Below, in pieces: positions 9,964 to 18,160 of a stretch of DNA of 42,478 nucleotides; positions within the stretch are counted from its first letter, which is position 1, and the number at the start of each line of letters is the position of its first letter. Source of the stretch: Nostoc sp. UCD121 (lineage in GTDB: Bacteria; Cyanobacteriota; Cyanobacteriia; Cyanobacteriales; Nostocaceae); the NCBI RefSeq assembly GCF_014222285.1, contig NZ_JACKZS010000043.1:1-42478 (forward strand). The letters run 5' to 3'. The translations under genes were made by a program, and so were the position numbers. The notes under the pieces were generated by a model that saw nothing but the letters and a program-made list of their open reading frames with translations, had not been told where the DNA came from and did no database searches.

Positions 9964-11151
9964 CTACTCTTGGGTTCTTAAAGCTTGGGCTGCAAGATAA
10001 ATTTTTGTCCATTCACCTAATACTTGATGTGTTTTGAGTTTTAGCTGTTGAGCTATTGCTTCTATTGAGTTACCTGCTTTCCGTAAATCTAGGATTTGCC
10101 GCCCCAAAGGAGTCAATTTTTCATCAAGTTGTTGCCATTGGTTTGGCGTTAACCCTAAATTATGTTCTTGTAAGGAAATTGAGAGCCAGCTTTCTACTAG
10201 CTCTGGTTTACCTTTGAGGGCAAAAACACGCACAGCATGGTAACTAATTTTTTCTCGCAGACGGTAGACTTCTTTAGTCTGTTTATCCAGTTTTTGGGCG
10301 ATCTCGTCTTGGGACTTACCTTGTAGATACAGTCGTAGCCATTCTACTGCGTCTTTTCCGAGATTTTCTTGTAAATAATTTTCAAATTCTTTTTGGACGG
10401 ACTGACGTAGGGCTTGTTGTTCTTCTAGTTGTTGTGTTTCTTGATATTCTGCGATCGCCTGACTATCTACTAAGTTAACTCGATTGTCACTGTCGTCGGT
10501 GAGGACTTCTTCTGACACCAGTCTAATCATGTCACGGCCTGGCACTTGGGTTAAGCCACCGCGCTGAGTGCGACGCAAGTAATTTACAAACCGATAAGCT
10601 AATAGGGGTTGATTGCGTACTGGCCGCAGACAATATTCTTCTACACTGGCAAATAGCAGAGCATCCGCCAATCGTCTATCGCTTGTATATTTGGCAAGAT
10701 CAGCCATTTGTTGCTGCATATAGGCATCAGTTTGCAGTAATTCTTGGAGTACTTCTTGCAATACATCCATCACACTGCGCTGGCGATCGCGGCTGAGGGA
10801 AACCCAAGTCTGAATCTTATTCCGTAATGTCACTAAACTCCCTAGTCGCGATATCAAGTTGCGATAAGCACGTTCTCGCCCAAACCCCAAATAACGTTGA
10901 CGTAAAATCCTCCAGCGATATTCCATCGCCTGTTTGGCGATCTCAAGTTCCTTCGGGTTTAACAGATCGAACCGTTTTGAGTCAGATCCAAATAGCCAGA
11001 GAATAATACTTTGCCTAGCAGCTTCATTTTGCTCTGGACATTCATTAGCCAAGCGCTTTTGCCAATCTAAAGCCAGTTTTTCCATATCTGTTGTCATACT
11101 GAGATTGCATTCCTCGAAACTCAATTTTGAAGTTTGCATTACAACCCCCAT
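9964..11151 (-). CDS. Helix-turn-helix protein resembling the HetZ-related family
   Basis: A 395-residue, largely helical protein without membrane segments. Its C-terminal half has two sigma-70 region-4-like HTH units: GKSQDEIAQKLDKQTKEVYRL near residues 275-300 and AGNSIEAIAQQLKLKTHQVL near residues 360-385. The text around REKISYHAVRVFALKGKPE recalls cyanobacterial HetZ-related proteins, so I suggest that family with low certainty; HetZ itself controls early heterocyst differentiation. Two starts are possible: ATG 11151 or ATG 11139, the latter with GGGG 5 nt upstream. It precedes the PilB-like gene and may be co-transcribed with it. Confidence 0.55.
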   Translation of the reverse strand: MGVVMQTSKLSFEECNLSMTTDMEKLALDWQKRLANECPEQNEAARQSIILWLFGSDSKRFDLLNPKELEIAKQAMEYRWRILRQRYLGFGRERAYRNLISRLGSLVTLRNKIQTWVSLSRDRQRSVMDVLQEVLQELLQTDAYMQQQMADLAKYTSDRRLADALLFASVEEYCLRPVRNQPLLAYRFVNYLRRTQRGGLTQVPGRDMIRLVSEEVLTDDSDNRVNLVDSQAIAEYQETQQLEEQQALRQSVQKEFENYLQENLGKDAVEWLRLYLQGKSQDEIAQKLDKQTKEVYRLREKISYHAVRVFALKGKPELVESWLSISLQEHNLGLTPNQWQQLDEKLTPLGRQILDLRKAGNSIEAIAQQLKLKTHQVLGEWTKIYLAAQALRTQE

Positions 11152-11789
11152 TTATCCCACCTAATTGTTAACTGGCAGCTGCCCCAGATTTCATGAGTTT
11201 CATGAAAATAGCTCAGTGTTTCTACTCTTATTACGTCTTAATTCACTAGAATTATGCAGAAATTTCCACATTGATGTTTTCCTTTCAATTCCAAAATACC
11301 CAAAACCCTTGTAAATGAAGCATTTAGAGCAAGTATGTGAATTTAAGCTTTTTGTAAAGTTATGTTTGTTAACTGAGGATATAAATCTGCCTAGAGTGGT
11401 GGGGATACACCTTTGCACGAGATGGATCGGGGATATCTGATATTTTGTAACAGATAGAAGGAACGAATCTAATTTAACTCAATGTCAGACGTTATTTCAC
11501 CCGTATAAGTTTCAACACTCTACAATCCCCTACGTAGAAAAATACTTAGTTAAATCTTAATGCGCTTGGTGTTCATCAGATTTTGACCTATAAGATCCAT
11601 CTAACCCTCTTCAAATGGGCTTAATTGCCTCCTTTATAAGGGTAATTGGGGAGGAGGATCGAGCCTGAACTGAATTGTATTAAGTTAAATTTCTTAATAT
11701 ATTTTATCTAGATGTATATACGTAAATTAGTCTTTTAGAGGATGTTTGATAAGCTGTTATATAAAACGTTTACATTCGTAAAAATGAAT
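11152..11789. other. Non-coding region between ccmK4 and the HetZ-like gene
   Basis: About 640 AT-rich bases. Short frames exist on both strands but none has a ribosome binding site or a recognisable product. It likely contains the promoter of the HetZ-like gene. Confidence 0.5.
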
Positions 11790-11826
11790 AGTCAACAGTC
11801 AATATGATGGATTTTGACTATTGACT
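11790..11826 (-). terminator. Long hairpin downstream of ccmK4
   Basis: AGTCAACAGTCAA (11790-11802) pairs with TTGACTATTGACT (11814-11826) with one mismatch. It lies 165 nt after the ccmK4 stop and on the minus strand is followed by ATTCATTTTT. It is either the terminator of the ccmK3-ccmK4 operon or a dispersed hairpin repeat. Confidence 0.4.
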
Positions 11827-11991
11827 CTGATTGTTGCTTCCCTCTGCTTCAAAATTCAACTTCTGCAAAATCTAATAACAGAAAGAATGCAAACCTCAAA
11901 GACTTTAATTTTCAGAAGCCTTAAAATAGACTTCTCAATAAATTCATTTGTGGGGATTCTTCGTTTTGAATTTCCCCGCAGAGGGTTGAAT

Positions 11992-12339
11992 CTATCGATT
12001 GTTCGCTCTAACAATCGGATTTTCTACAGATTCTCGATACCCTTGGACTTGTTCTGTGTAACCAATTGGCAGAACAGCTTCAACGTTTTCATGGGGACGA
12101 GCAATAATTACCCAGGATTCAAGTGTACCGCCAAAAACATTTTCTGCGGCTTCAACACCAGCAGCCATAGCAGCTTTTACTTCAGAAACATCGCCCCGAA
12201 TATTAACTGTAAAGCGAGCGCTACCTACTCTGATATAACCAACAAGGGTAACTCGACCAGCTTTTACCATTGCATCTGCTGCTGCTAGCACCGCAGGAAA
12301 ACCTTTCGTTTCAAGGGCTCCAACTGCCTGTAATGACAT
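11992..12339 (-). CDS. ccmK4: Beta-carboxysome shell protein CcmK4
   Basis: A single-BMC-domain shell protein of 115 residues that forms hexameric tiles of the carboxysome. The sequence opens [20 protein letters not shown]; the pore region reads [17 protein letters not shown], the Arg-x-Gly-Ser pore typical of CcmK4, and the end of the domain has [18 protein letters not shown] tail of about 20 residues follows. It is the second gene of the ccmK3-ccmK4 operon, 85 nt after ccmK3. In other beta-cyanobacteria CcmK4 makes homo-hexamers and mixed hexamers with CcmK3 that tune shell permeability; the pair sits away from the main ccmK2K1LMN operon. Confidence 0.93.
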   Translation of the reverse strand: MSLQAVGALETKGFPAVLAAADAMVKAGRVTLVGYIRVGSARFTVNIRGDVSEVKAAMAAGVEAAENVFGGTLESWVIIARPHENVEAVLPIGYTEQVQGYRESVENPIVRANNR

Positions 12340-12424
12340 TATTAATCTCCTGTATGAATAAACGATATGGGGACTACGAGTTAATTGTACGAAGCTTCGC
12401 TACAGATTTTGATAGCAAAATTGC

Positions 12425-12736
12425 TTAGAACATACGGAAAGGTTCTGATTCTTCAGTGAAATGGATTGGCAATATGGTTTCCACATTTTCCGGGGGATTA
12501 GGAACAACGTAGTAGGTAATTACTGTACCAACCTTGACTTGCTCTCCAGCTACGATTCCGGCTTCAACAGCTCTATTGACTTCAGAAACGTGTCCCCGGA
12601 CGGCGACTAACAAACGAGCGCTTTCAGCTTGACCATAATACACAATCGTAACTGCGGCAGCTTTAACCATTGCATCAGCTGCTGCTAAAACACTAGGAAA
12701 ACCTAAAGTTTCAATTACGCCAACCGCCATTGGCAT
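12425..12736 (-). CDS. ccmK3: Beta-carboxysome shell protein CcmK3
   Basis: A 103-residue single-BMC-domain protein beginning with [20 protein letters not shown] and ending VPNPPENVETILPIHFTE. Where CcmK1, CcmK2 and CcmK4 have a Lys/Arg-x-Gly-Ser pore loop it has GQAES, and the PNPPEN segment is diagnostic of CcmK3. In the family this variant does not form stable homo-hexamers and associates with CcmK4. It is the first gene of a two-gene minus-strand operon, with a clear divergent gap to the plus-strand hydrolase. Confidence 0.93.
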   Translation of the reverse strand: MPMAVGVIETLGFPSVLAAADAMVKAAAVTIVYYGQAESARLLVAVRGHVSEVNRAVEAGIVAGEQVKVGTVITYYVVPNPPENVETILPIHFTEESEPFRMF

Positions 12737-12839
12737 GGCATTAGCTCCTGGAATAAGGGATAGGCGATATCAATTGTACGTGGCTTTAGTCCCAATTTTG
12801 ACATTTTGCAAAATTTTCTTTGGTGGTGGGAATTAGGAG

Positions 12840-12870
12840 AGACGCGATTTATCGCGTCTGTACAAGAGTT
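12840..12870. repeat. Palindromic dispersed repeat, copy 1
   Basis: A near-perfect palindrome, AGACGCGATTTATCGCGTCT, followed by GTACAAGAGTT. The same 31-nt unit with one base changed recurs at 15354-15384. Together they bracket the hydrolase and mcdAB-like genes. Confidence 0.85.
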
Positions 12871-13004
12871 AAAATATTTTGATTAGCCGCTAAACTATGT
12901 TTTATGTATTACAAATAATACTTGAGCAGATTAGTTTGTGTAATTTTGTTGTTTAACAAAATCAGCGATGCGCCAAAGCAAGCTAGTACGATAAACTGAA
13001 ATTT

Positions 13005-13892
13005 ATGTTTCCGAATTTTCTTCCTAAAGCAGTGGGGCAACTGACAGAATCTGCCTCGATCGCACTAGCTCAGAGTATTCAAACTGCTGCGATCGCTACT
13101 CCTTTAATTAATCAACCAGTTACCACAACTTATGTCAAGCAAGGGAGTGGTGGAACTCCTATTTTATTGATTCACGGCTTTGACAGTTCTGTATTAGAAT
13201 TTCGACGGCTTTTGCCACTACTCTCTAGAGATAATGAAACGTGGGCTGTGGATTTGTTGGGTTTTGGGTTTACAGATAGACTCTCAGGAATTGCTTATAG
13301 CCCAACTGCGATTAAAACCCATCTTTATTATTTCTGGAAAAGCTTAATTAAGCAACCTGTAATTTTAGTGGGCGCTTCTATGGGGGGTGCAACGGCGATT
13401 GATTTTACGCTGACTTACCCGGAAGTTGTAAAAAAGCTAGTGTTAATTGATAGTGCGGGGTTGGCTGGTGGTTCACCGTTAAGTAAATTCATGTTTCCCC
13501 CATTGGATTATTTCGCAACTCAATTTTTGAGTAATCTAAAGGTGCGCGATCGCGTTTCTCGCATTGGATATAAAAATCAAAGTCTTGCTTCTATCGATGC
13601 TTTATGTTGTGGTGCATTACATCTACAAATGCCCAGTTGGAATCAAGCTTTGATTGCTTTTACTAAAAGTGGTGGTTACAGCGCTTTTAGATTTAAAAAA
13701 ATATCACAAATTCTGCAACAGACGCTAATTTTATGGGGCGATTCCGATAAAATTTTGGGTACTAAGGATGCTATGAGATTTAAAAGAGCAATTCCACACA
13801 GCAATCTCATCTGGATTCAAGATTGTGGTCATCTCCCGCACTTGGAACAACCACAAATCACCGCACAGCATATTTTAAACTTTCGAGTTTAA
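13005..13892 (+). CDS. Alpha/beta hydrolase
   Basis: A 295-residue alpha/beta-fold hydrolase. The oxyanion region is LLIHGFDSS, the nucleophile elbow is GASMGG (Ser as nucleophile), the acid is probably Asp in WGDSDKILG, and the catalytic His lies in DCGHLPHLEQP near the C-terminus. All triad residues are present, so it should be active, but the substrate cannot be read from the sequence. It resembles the many cyanobacterial MhpC-type hydrolases. It is divergent from ccmK3 and convergent with the mcdB-like gene, with a hairpin after its stop. No signal peptide is evident. Confidence 0.88.
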   Translation: MFPNFLPKAVGQLTESASIALAQSIQTAAIATPLINQPVTTTYVKQGSGGTPILLIHGFDSSVLEFRRLLPLLSRDNETWAVDLLGFGFTDRLSGIAYSPTAIKTHLYYFWKSLIKQPVILVGASMGGATAIDFTLTYPEVVKKLVLIDSAGLAGGSPLSKFMFPPLDYFATQFLSNLKVRDRVSRIGYKNQSLASIDALCCGALHLQMPSWNQALIAFTKSGGYSAFRFKKISQILQQTLILWGDSDKILGTKDAMRFKRAIPHSNLIWIQDCGHLPHLEQPQITAQHILNFRV

Positions 13893-13944
13893 AGCAGTTT
13901 GTTATTTACTAAGTAAAATACCGATTACCTGTGGGGTTGGATAG

Positions 13945-13970
13945 AACAAGGAGCTTAAGCCCCTTGTTTT
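13945..13970 (+). terminator. Hairpin terminator between convergent hydrolase and mcdB-like genes
   Basis: AACAAGG (13945-13951) pairs with CCTTGTT (13962-13968) with an inner self-complementary GCTTAAGC, followed by TT. It could serve both strands. Confidence 0.5.
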
Positions 13971-14015
13971 ACAAAACCTGATTTTGTGCAATTTCACAAA
14001 GAACTGATATCAACT

Positions 14016-14636
14016 CTAGTCAAGTAACCACATCTCATTAGAACTATCAGGATACTCATTTGGTTGATTTTGTGGTTGATTTTGAGCTAACGTTTCCGAT
14101 GAACGATGTGATTTTTTATAGTTAAGTGGATTGTAATGGTCTTTGACTGGTTTGATAGCAGTACTTTCTTTGACAACAAGTTTTTTAGAATTATCTTCTG
14201 CTGTTTGTTTTAAAGCATTAATTTCTTCTATAAGCTTGGAATTTGCTTCTGCAAGTTGCAGTGCTGTTTTTTTGGTTTCTTCAAGTTCTTTTGTTACTTG
14301 TTGTGCTAATAATTTGTGTTCCGATGCTAATGTTTGTTGTTTAGATAATTTTGATTGCAAATCAGCAATTTCTTGCCCTAAAGATGCTTCCTTTTTATGG
14401 CTTTTTTCGAGATTACTTGTTAATTCTTTGACAGTTGCTTCTAAATCAGCTTTAGTTGGGCTTGTGCGCTTAGTAGAATTTGGCTCAGATGTTTGTGCTG
14501 AGGATTCTTCATCAGATGAAGCCTGTTCTTCTGTAATTGCTTGTGCTGTAACTTCGATCGCAGATTCACCTTCTGGGGGTGTAAATTTTTGTGCCTCTTC
14601 TTGTAGTAAGTCAGAGAGACTTTGTTTCCTAGCCAT
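14016..14636 (-). CDS. mcdB: Coiled-coil partner of ParA ATPase, probable McdB (type 2)
   Basis: A 206-residue acidic, low-complexity protein: N-terminus MARKQSLSDLLQEE, a disordered Ser/Glu-rich stretch, a long coiled coil at about residues 75-160, then a Gln/Asn-rich tail ending NEMWLLD with a lone Trp at residue 203. McdB proteins, which connect carboxysomes to the McdA ATPase, are described as disordered and coiled-coil proteins with an invariant C-terminal tryptophan, and are encoded next to a ParA gene. The adjacent ParA and the nearby ccmK3/ccmK4 support this. ATG 14636 is chosen because GGAG lies 9 nt upstream, inside the end of the ParA gene; a TTG 15 nt earlier is less likely. It could instead be a partner for another cargo. 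Confidence 0.7.
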   Translation of the reverse strand: MARKQSLSDLLQEEAQKFTPPEGESAIEVTAQAITEEQASSDEESSAQTSEPNSTKRTSPTKADLEATVKELTSNLEKSHKKEASLGQEIADLQSKLSKQQTLASEHKLLAQQVTKELEETKKTALQLAEANSKLIEEINALKQTAEDNSKKLVVKESTAIKPVKDHYNPLNYKKSHRSSETLAQNQPQNQPNEYPDSSNEMWLLD

Positions 14637-14638
14637 TA

Positions 14639-15271
14639 TTATTTTCTCCAATCACGCTGTAATTCATCAGCTGCACGACGGTAGTCTAACTCCGCCTCTC
14701 GTGCATTACTTCCTCGCCATTGAGCGATCGCTACACCCTCAAGCGCCGCTCGTTCATGAGCCTTATAAGCACGGATAAAGGTATTAAAAGCAGGAATACC
14801 TAATCTAGTGAGAGTGTTTTTTGCTTCTAGCGCTTCCCCAATACTGCGCGTATCGACTTTAGTAAGCAGTACCCGATGGGGGGTTCCCACGGGGATGACG
14901 GCTTCCTTGACTGTTTCCACGAGGATAGCTAAATCCATTGCGGATGGGGGTGTAGGCAAAACTAGATAATCTGCGATCGCAACTACCGCCACTAATGCTT
15001 CAGAGCGCAGTGCGGGAGGCGTATCCACCACTACTAAATCGTAACCTGTTATCTTTCCTAAATCACTTAAAAGCTTGGGATCTGTTTCTTGAGATAAATC
15101 AAATCCCATTCCCTGCTGACTGCGCCCAAACCACCAACTGGCAGAACCTTGAATATCTGCATCAATCAGCAACACCTTTTTTTTCTTCGCAAAGTTTGCA
15201 GCCAGATTGACTGCGGTAGTCGTTTTGCCGACTCCTCCTTTACCGTTGAGAATAGCGATGATTTTTGGCAC
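14639..15271 (-). CDS. mcdA: ParA/MinD-type ATPase, probable carboxysome-positioning McdA (type 2)
   Basis: A 210-residue ParA-family ATPase. The deviant Walker A is GKGGVGKTT with the signature lysine at residue 11, the A' motif is LIDADIQGSASWW, and Walker B is LVVVDTPPA. It has no N-terminal DNA-binding domain, as in small cargo-positioning ParAs. The next gene begins at once after its stop and encodes a McdB-like coiled-coil protein. ParA-type McdA forms nucleoid-bound gradients that space carboxysomes; type 2 keeps the signature lysine, as here. Naming rests on the partner and on ccmK3/ccmK4 lying 2 kb away; a plasmid- or chemotaxis-type ParA is less likely since no parB-like gene is near. 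Confidence 0.75.
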   Translation of the reverse strand: MPKIIAILNGKGGVGKTTTAVNLAANFAKKKKVLLIDADIQGSASWWFGRSQQGMGFDLSQETDPKLLSDLGKITGYDLVVVDTPPALRSEALVAVVAIADYLVLPTPPSAMDLAILVETVKEAVIPVGTPHRVLLTKVDTRSIGEALEAKNTLTRLGIPAFNTFIRAYKAHERAALEGVAIAQWRGSNAREAELDYRRAADELQRDWRK

Positions 15272-15295
15272 TGCTTGCTTCCGATGCTGCCTCGT

Positions 15296-15349
15296 GTTAG
15301 CGGTAGCGGGGCGTTTAGCCCGTGCTGAGTTAGGAGTGCTGAGTTAGGA
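15296..15349. repeat. Dispersed repeat plus 14-bp tandem duplication
   Basis: 15296-15322 is a 27-nt sequence that recurs in inverted orientation at 36921-36947 with 25 of 27 matches. It is followed by two perfect copies of GTGCTGAGTTAGGA at 15322-15335 and 15336-15349, which contain the same GTGCTGA heptad as the petH repeats. Confidence 0.8.
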
Positions 15350-15353
15350 ATAG

Positions 15354-15384
15354 AGACGCGATTAATCGCGTCTGTACAAGAGTT
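15354..15384. repeat. Palindromic dispersed repeat, copy 2
   Basis: A perfect 20-bp palindrome, AGACGCGATTAATCGCGTCT, followed by GTACAAGAGTT. It is the second copy of the unit at 12840-12870, in the same orientation. Confidence 0.85.
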
Positions 15385-15426
15385 TTTATTATTCTCTTTT
15401 CAGTTCTCAGTCTCCAGTCCCCAATC

Positions 15427-16893
15427 ATGAATATACCGCTTTCTGTAACCCTAAATAACATGAAAAGTCGTAACAATAAAATTCAGAAGCCATCAAATTT
15501 ACAAACTCCTATGACAGCAACTTACAATCTGCCTGATGGGCCTCAAATGCCGCGATGGTTACGGATGATCAAGTTTATTAGTCAGCCAGTGAAATATGTC
15601 GATGATTTTGCCAAAACCTATGGTGACACTTTCACCATCAGGAGTAGTAGCTCTGATAACCATCTTGTGTATTTTAGTCAACCCCAAGCGCTTGAGCAGA
15701 TTTTTACTGCGGATTCGAGCCATTTTGAGGTTGGGAGGGGAAACACAGGGCTAAGATTTTTACTTGGCGATCGCTCCTTTATGTTATCAGATGGCGATCG
15801 CCACCAACGGCAACGGCAACTCTTAGCTCCCCCCTTTCATGGCGAAAGGATGCGGGCTTATGGTGAAGATATTCGGAAAATAACCCAACAGGTGAGTCAT
15901 GAATGGAAAATTGGCAAGCCTTTTAATATCCGTGAGTCGATGCAAGAAATTACTTTGCGTGTTATCTTACGGGTTGTCTTTGGTTTGAACGAGGGAGAGC
16001 TTTTTGAAGAACTAAGGCGATCGCTAAGTGACTTATTAGACTTCATCACTTCGCCCATAATGTCCAGCGCCTTCTTTTTCCAGTTCATGCAAAAAGATTT
16101 CGGTGCATGGAGTCCGTGGGGTTGGGTTCTGCAACAACAGCAAAAAATTGATCGACTGATTTATGCTTTACTTCGAGAACGTCGGGCCCAAGCAGATCAA
16201 AATCGCCAAGATATCCTAAGTTTGATGATGGCGGCTCGTTACGACGATGGTCAAGGGATGTCAGATGAAGAATTACACGACGAGTTAATGACACTGCTAG
16301 TTGCGGGACATGAAACTACTGCTTCGGCATTGACATGGGCTTTTTACTGGATTGATCGTTTACCAGAGGTGCGTGAGAATTTACTAAAGGAACTCAACAC
16401 CATTGGAGTTAACCACGATTTGAGTAGTGTAGGTAAATTGCCCTATTTGACAGCAGTTTGCCAAGAAACACTACGAATTTACCCAATTGTAATGACTGCT
16501 TTCCCCCGGATTGTGAAAACTCCAATTACAATTATGGGCTACGAACTGCGAGAGGGAACGGCAATAGTCCCCAGTATTTATTTAGCGCATCATCGAGAAG
16601 AAGTTTATCCACAACCCAAGCAGTTTAAACCAGAACGCTTTTTAGAAAGACAATATTCACCTTATGAATATTTACCCTTTGGTGGCGGTAATCGTCGCTG
16701 TATTGGAATGGCATTTGCCCAGTATGAAATGAAAATTGTCTTAGCAACTGTTCTATCTGACTTTCAAGTATCGCTAGTTAATAAACGTCCTGTGCGTCCT
16801 GTACGCCGTGGATTAACTGTCGCTACACCAGCCGGAATGCGGATGGTTGCTATACCTCAAGTCAAGCCTGCAAATACGCCAGCTTTAGTTTAG
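15427..16893 (+). CDS. Cytochrome P450, CYP110-like
   Basis: A heme-thiolate monooxygenase of 488 residues. The oxygen-activation helix has AGHETT near residue 295, the K helix has ETLR near residue 348, and the heme loop is FGGGNRRCIG near residue 420 with the Cys ligand. The N-terminal LPDGPQMPRWL and the internal sequence fit the CYP110 family, which is confined to cyanobacteria; members are linked to fatty acid or terpenoid oxidation, but the substrate is unknown here. An ATG at 15511 gives 460 residues, closer to family length, so the first 28 residues may be untranslated. No membrane anchor is evident. It stands alone. Confidence 0.92.
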   Translation: MNIPLSVTLNNMKSRNNKIQKPSNLQTPMTATYNLPDGPQMPRWLRMIKFISQPVKYVDDFAKTYGDTFTIRSSSSDNHLVYFSQPQALEQIFTADSSHFEVGRGNTGLRFLLGDRSFMLSDGDRHQRQRQLLAPPFHGERMRAYGEDIRKITQQVSHEWKIGKPFNIRESMQEITLRVILRVVFGLNEGELFEELRRSLSDLLDFITSPIMSSAFFFQFMQKDFGAWSPWGWVLQQQQKIDRLIYALLRERRAQADQNRQDILSLMMAARYDDGQGMSDEELHDELMTLLVAGHETTASALTWAFYWIDRLPEVRENLLKELNTIGVNHDLSSVGKLPYLTAVCQETLRIYPIVMTAFPRIVKTPITIMGYELREGTAIVPSIYLAHHREEVYPQPKQFKPERFLERQYSPYEYLPFGGGNRRCIGMAFAQYEMKIVLATVLSDFQVSLVNKRPVRPVRRGLTVATPAGMRMVAIPQVKPANTPALV

Positions 16894-16896
16894 GTA

Positions 16897-16928
16897 AGTA
16901 GGGTGGGCAGTAAAATCCCCACCCTACT
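16897..16928. terminator. Bidirectional hairpin between convergent P450 and acyltransferase genes
   Basis: AGTAGGGTGGG (16897-16907) pairs perfectly with CCCACCCTACT (16918-16928) around a 10-nt loop in the 47-nt gap between two converging genes. No strong U tract follows on either strand. Confidence 0.55.
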
Positions 16929-16940
16929 ATCGTGTAATAA

Positions 16941-17534
16941 TTACGAGATATCCTGATTTTCTTGCTTGTTAGCGAGTTGTTCATAATGTTCTTTGTCACG
17001 GTATTTAATTGTTCTCATCGGTTGATTTCCAACAATTGCTAAAGGTTCAATATTAGCAGTTACAACAGTACCAGCCGCTACAATTGCACCATCTCCAATA
17101 GTAACTCCCGGAATAATTAGGACATTTCCGCCAATCCAAACATTGCGACCGATGACAACAGGTTTATGGATGTAGACATTATGTTCATAAGGCAAATCAT
17201 TACTTTGATAGTCGTGATTTGCAGAGAGGATAACAACATTAAATCCAAGTGTGGTGTTGTCTCCAATTGTGATTCCACCACGTCCATCTAATAAAACATT
17301 CGGGCCGATGTAGACTTTATTTCCCAGAGATACATTTTGTGGATGGTCGATTGTAATATCTCGCTTAAATCGTAGACCAGAACCACAAAATTTTAATTTA
17401 CTCTTAAGTTCTTGATGCTTATATCGCCTGATTTTGGTTTCTAGATATTCTCCCCAGCGTACCAAACGAGGTACTAGCGATCGTTCTAATAGTCGTTCTA
17501 ATTTATTCGTAATTTTATTTTTTATCTCTTTCAT
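16941..17534 (-). CDS. Hexapeptide-repeat acyltransferase
   Basis: A 197-residue left-handed beta-helix transferase. From residue 60 onward it shows hexapeptide repeats (VSLGNKVYIGPNV, ITIGDNTTLG, VVIGRNVWIGGNVLIIPGVTIGDGAIVAAGTVVT), and the catalytic His lies in SANHDY. This layout is that of maltose/galactoside/WcaF-type O-acetyltransferases using acetyl-CoA. The N-terminal 45 residues are helical and basic. The acceptor sugar is unknown; there are no polysaccharide genes next to it. It is divergent from the HigA-like gene. Confidence 0.85.
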   Translation of the reverse strand: MKEIKNKITNKLERLLERSLVPRLVRWGEYLETKIRRYKHQELKSKLKFCGSGLRFKRDITIDHPQNVSLGNKVYIGPNVLLDGRGGITIGDNTTLGFNVVILSANHDYQSNDLPYEHNVYIHKPVVIGRNVWIGGNVLIIPGVTIGDGAIVAAGTVVTANIEPLAIVGNQPMRTIKYRDKEHYEQLANKQENQDIS

Positions 17535-17593
17535 AAAACCTCACGGAAGTTTAAGAACCTTCTGGCTTTTAACCAGGGAGGAAAAACAACACA

Positions 17594-17607
17594 GGTACTT
17601 TAGTACC
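17594..17607. promoter_or_regulatory. Palindrome upstream of the HigA-like gene (possible operator)
   Basis: GGTACT TT AGTACC, a 14-bp inverted repeat 45 nt before the HigA-like start. HigA proteins bind palindromes in their own promoters, so this is a candidate site; its role is inferred. Confidence 0.3.
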
Positions 17608-17651
17608 CTTCACATTTATTAAGTTTCCCCGATAAGAGTATTTTCTCCCGT

Positions 17652-18047
17652 GTGAATACCGTTTTTCTAAAAGTCAGTTGGGCAAAATCATTTCCTCCTC
17701 GTCCCATAACTTCCGAGGAAGAATTCCTGGCTACGCAAGAAGTAATCGATTCCTTGATTGATAAAGGGGAATTAACACCAGATGAACAAGACTATCTCAA
17801 TGTTTTAGGTACTCTGGTTTACGAATACGAACAAAAATATTATTCAATACCTGATATTCATGGTGTAGAATTACTTCAAGCGTTGATAGCCGAATTTGGT
17901 TTCCGACAAAAAGATTTAATTCCTATCTTTCAAACCGAGTCTATTGTAGCTGAAGTCTTGAGTGGACAGCGCAAGCTAACAGTTAATCACATTAGCAAAT
18001 TTACGGAGTTTTTTCATATTTCGCCTGCGGCTTGTTTTGAGTCATAA
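17652..18047 (+). CDS. HigA-like antitoxin/HTH regulator without a toxin gene
   Basis: A 131-residue protein of the HigA/COG5499 type. The N-terminal part (PPRPITSEEEFLATQEVIDSLI) is the usual helical region, and the C-terminal XRE-type HTH is FGFRQKDLIPIFQTESIVAEVLSGQRKLTVNHISKFTEFF, including the IFQTESIVAEVLSG core. In normal operons a higB toxin of about 100 residues lies just upstream; here only 117 nt separate it from the divergent acyltransferase and no HigB-like frame is seen, so it is an orphan. The start is GTG 17652, without a clear ribosome binding site. The HEAT-repeat gene follows 113 nt later. Confidence 0.8.
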   Translation: MNTVFLKVSWAKSFPPRPITSEEEFLATQEVIDSLIDKGELTPDEQDYLNVLGTLVYEYEQKYYSIPDIHGVELLQALIAEFGFRQKDLIPIFQTESIVAEVLSGQRKLTVNHISKFTEFFHISPAACFES

Positions 18048-18160
18048 GACGGAAAACTTTACAGTTCCTCATTACGTTTAGACTTGACAGAAAGCAAACT
18101 GATGTAGCAAGATTCATTTTAAGTCCCTTTCGTCCCACATCTCGCAGTGGATAGGAGGCA

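Noticed and set aside
11200..11418. 72-codon minus-strand frame between the HetZ-like gene and ccmK4
   Set aside because: GTG start without ribosome binding site, unusual Lys/Asn/Ser-rich composition and no recognisable motif.
11821..12288. 155-codon plus-strand frame
   Set aside because: Antisense to ccmK4, whose identity is certain; composition is Phe/Asn/Ser-rich as expected for a shadow.
14143..14778. 211-codon plus-strand frame
   Set aside because: Antisense to the mcdB-like coiled coil; its Ser/Cys/Leu-rich sequence is the reverse of Glu/Lys/Ala codons.
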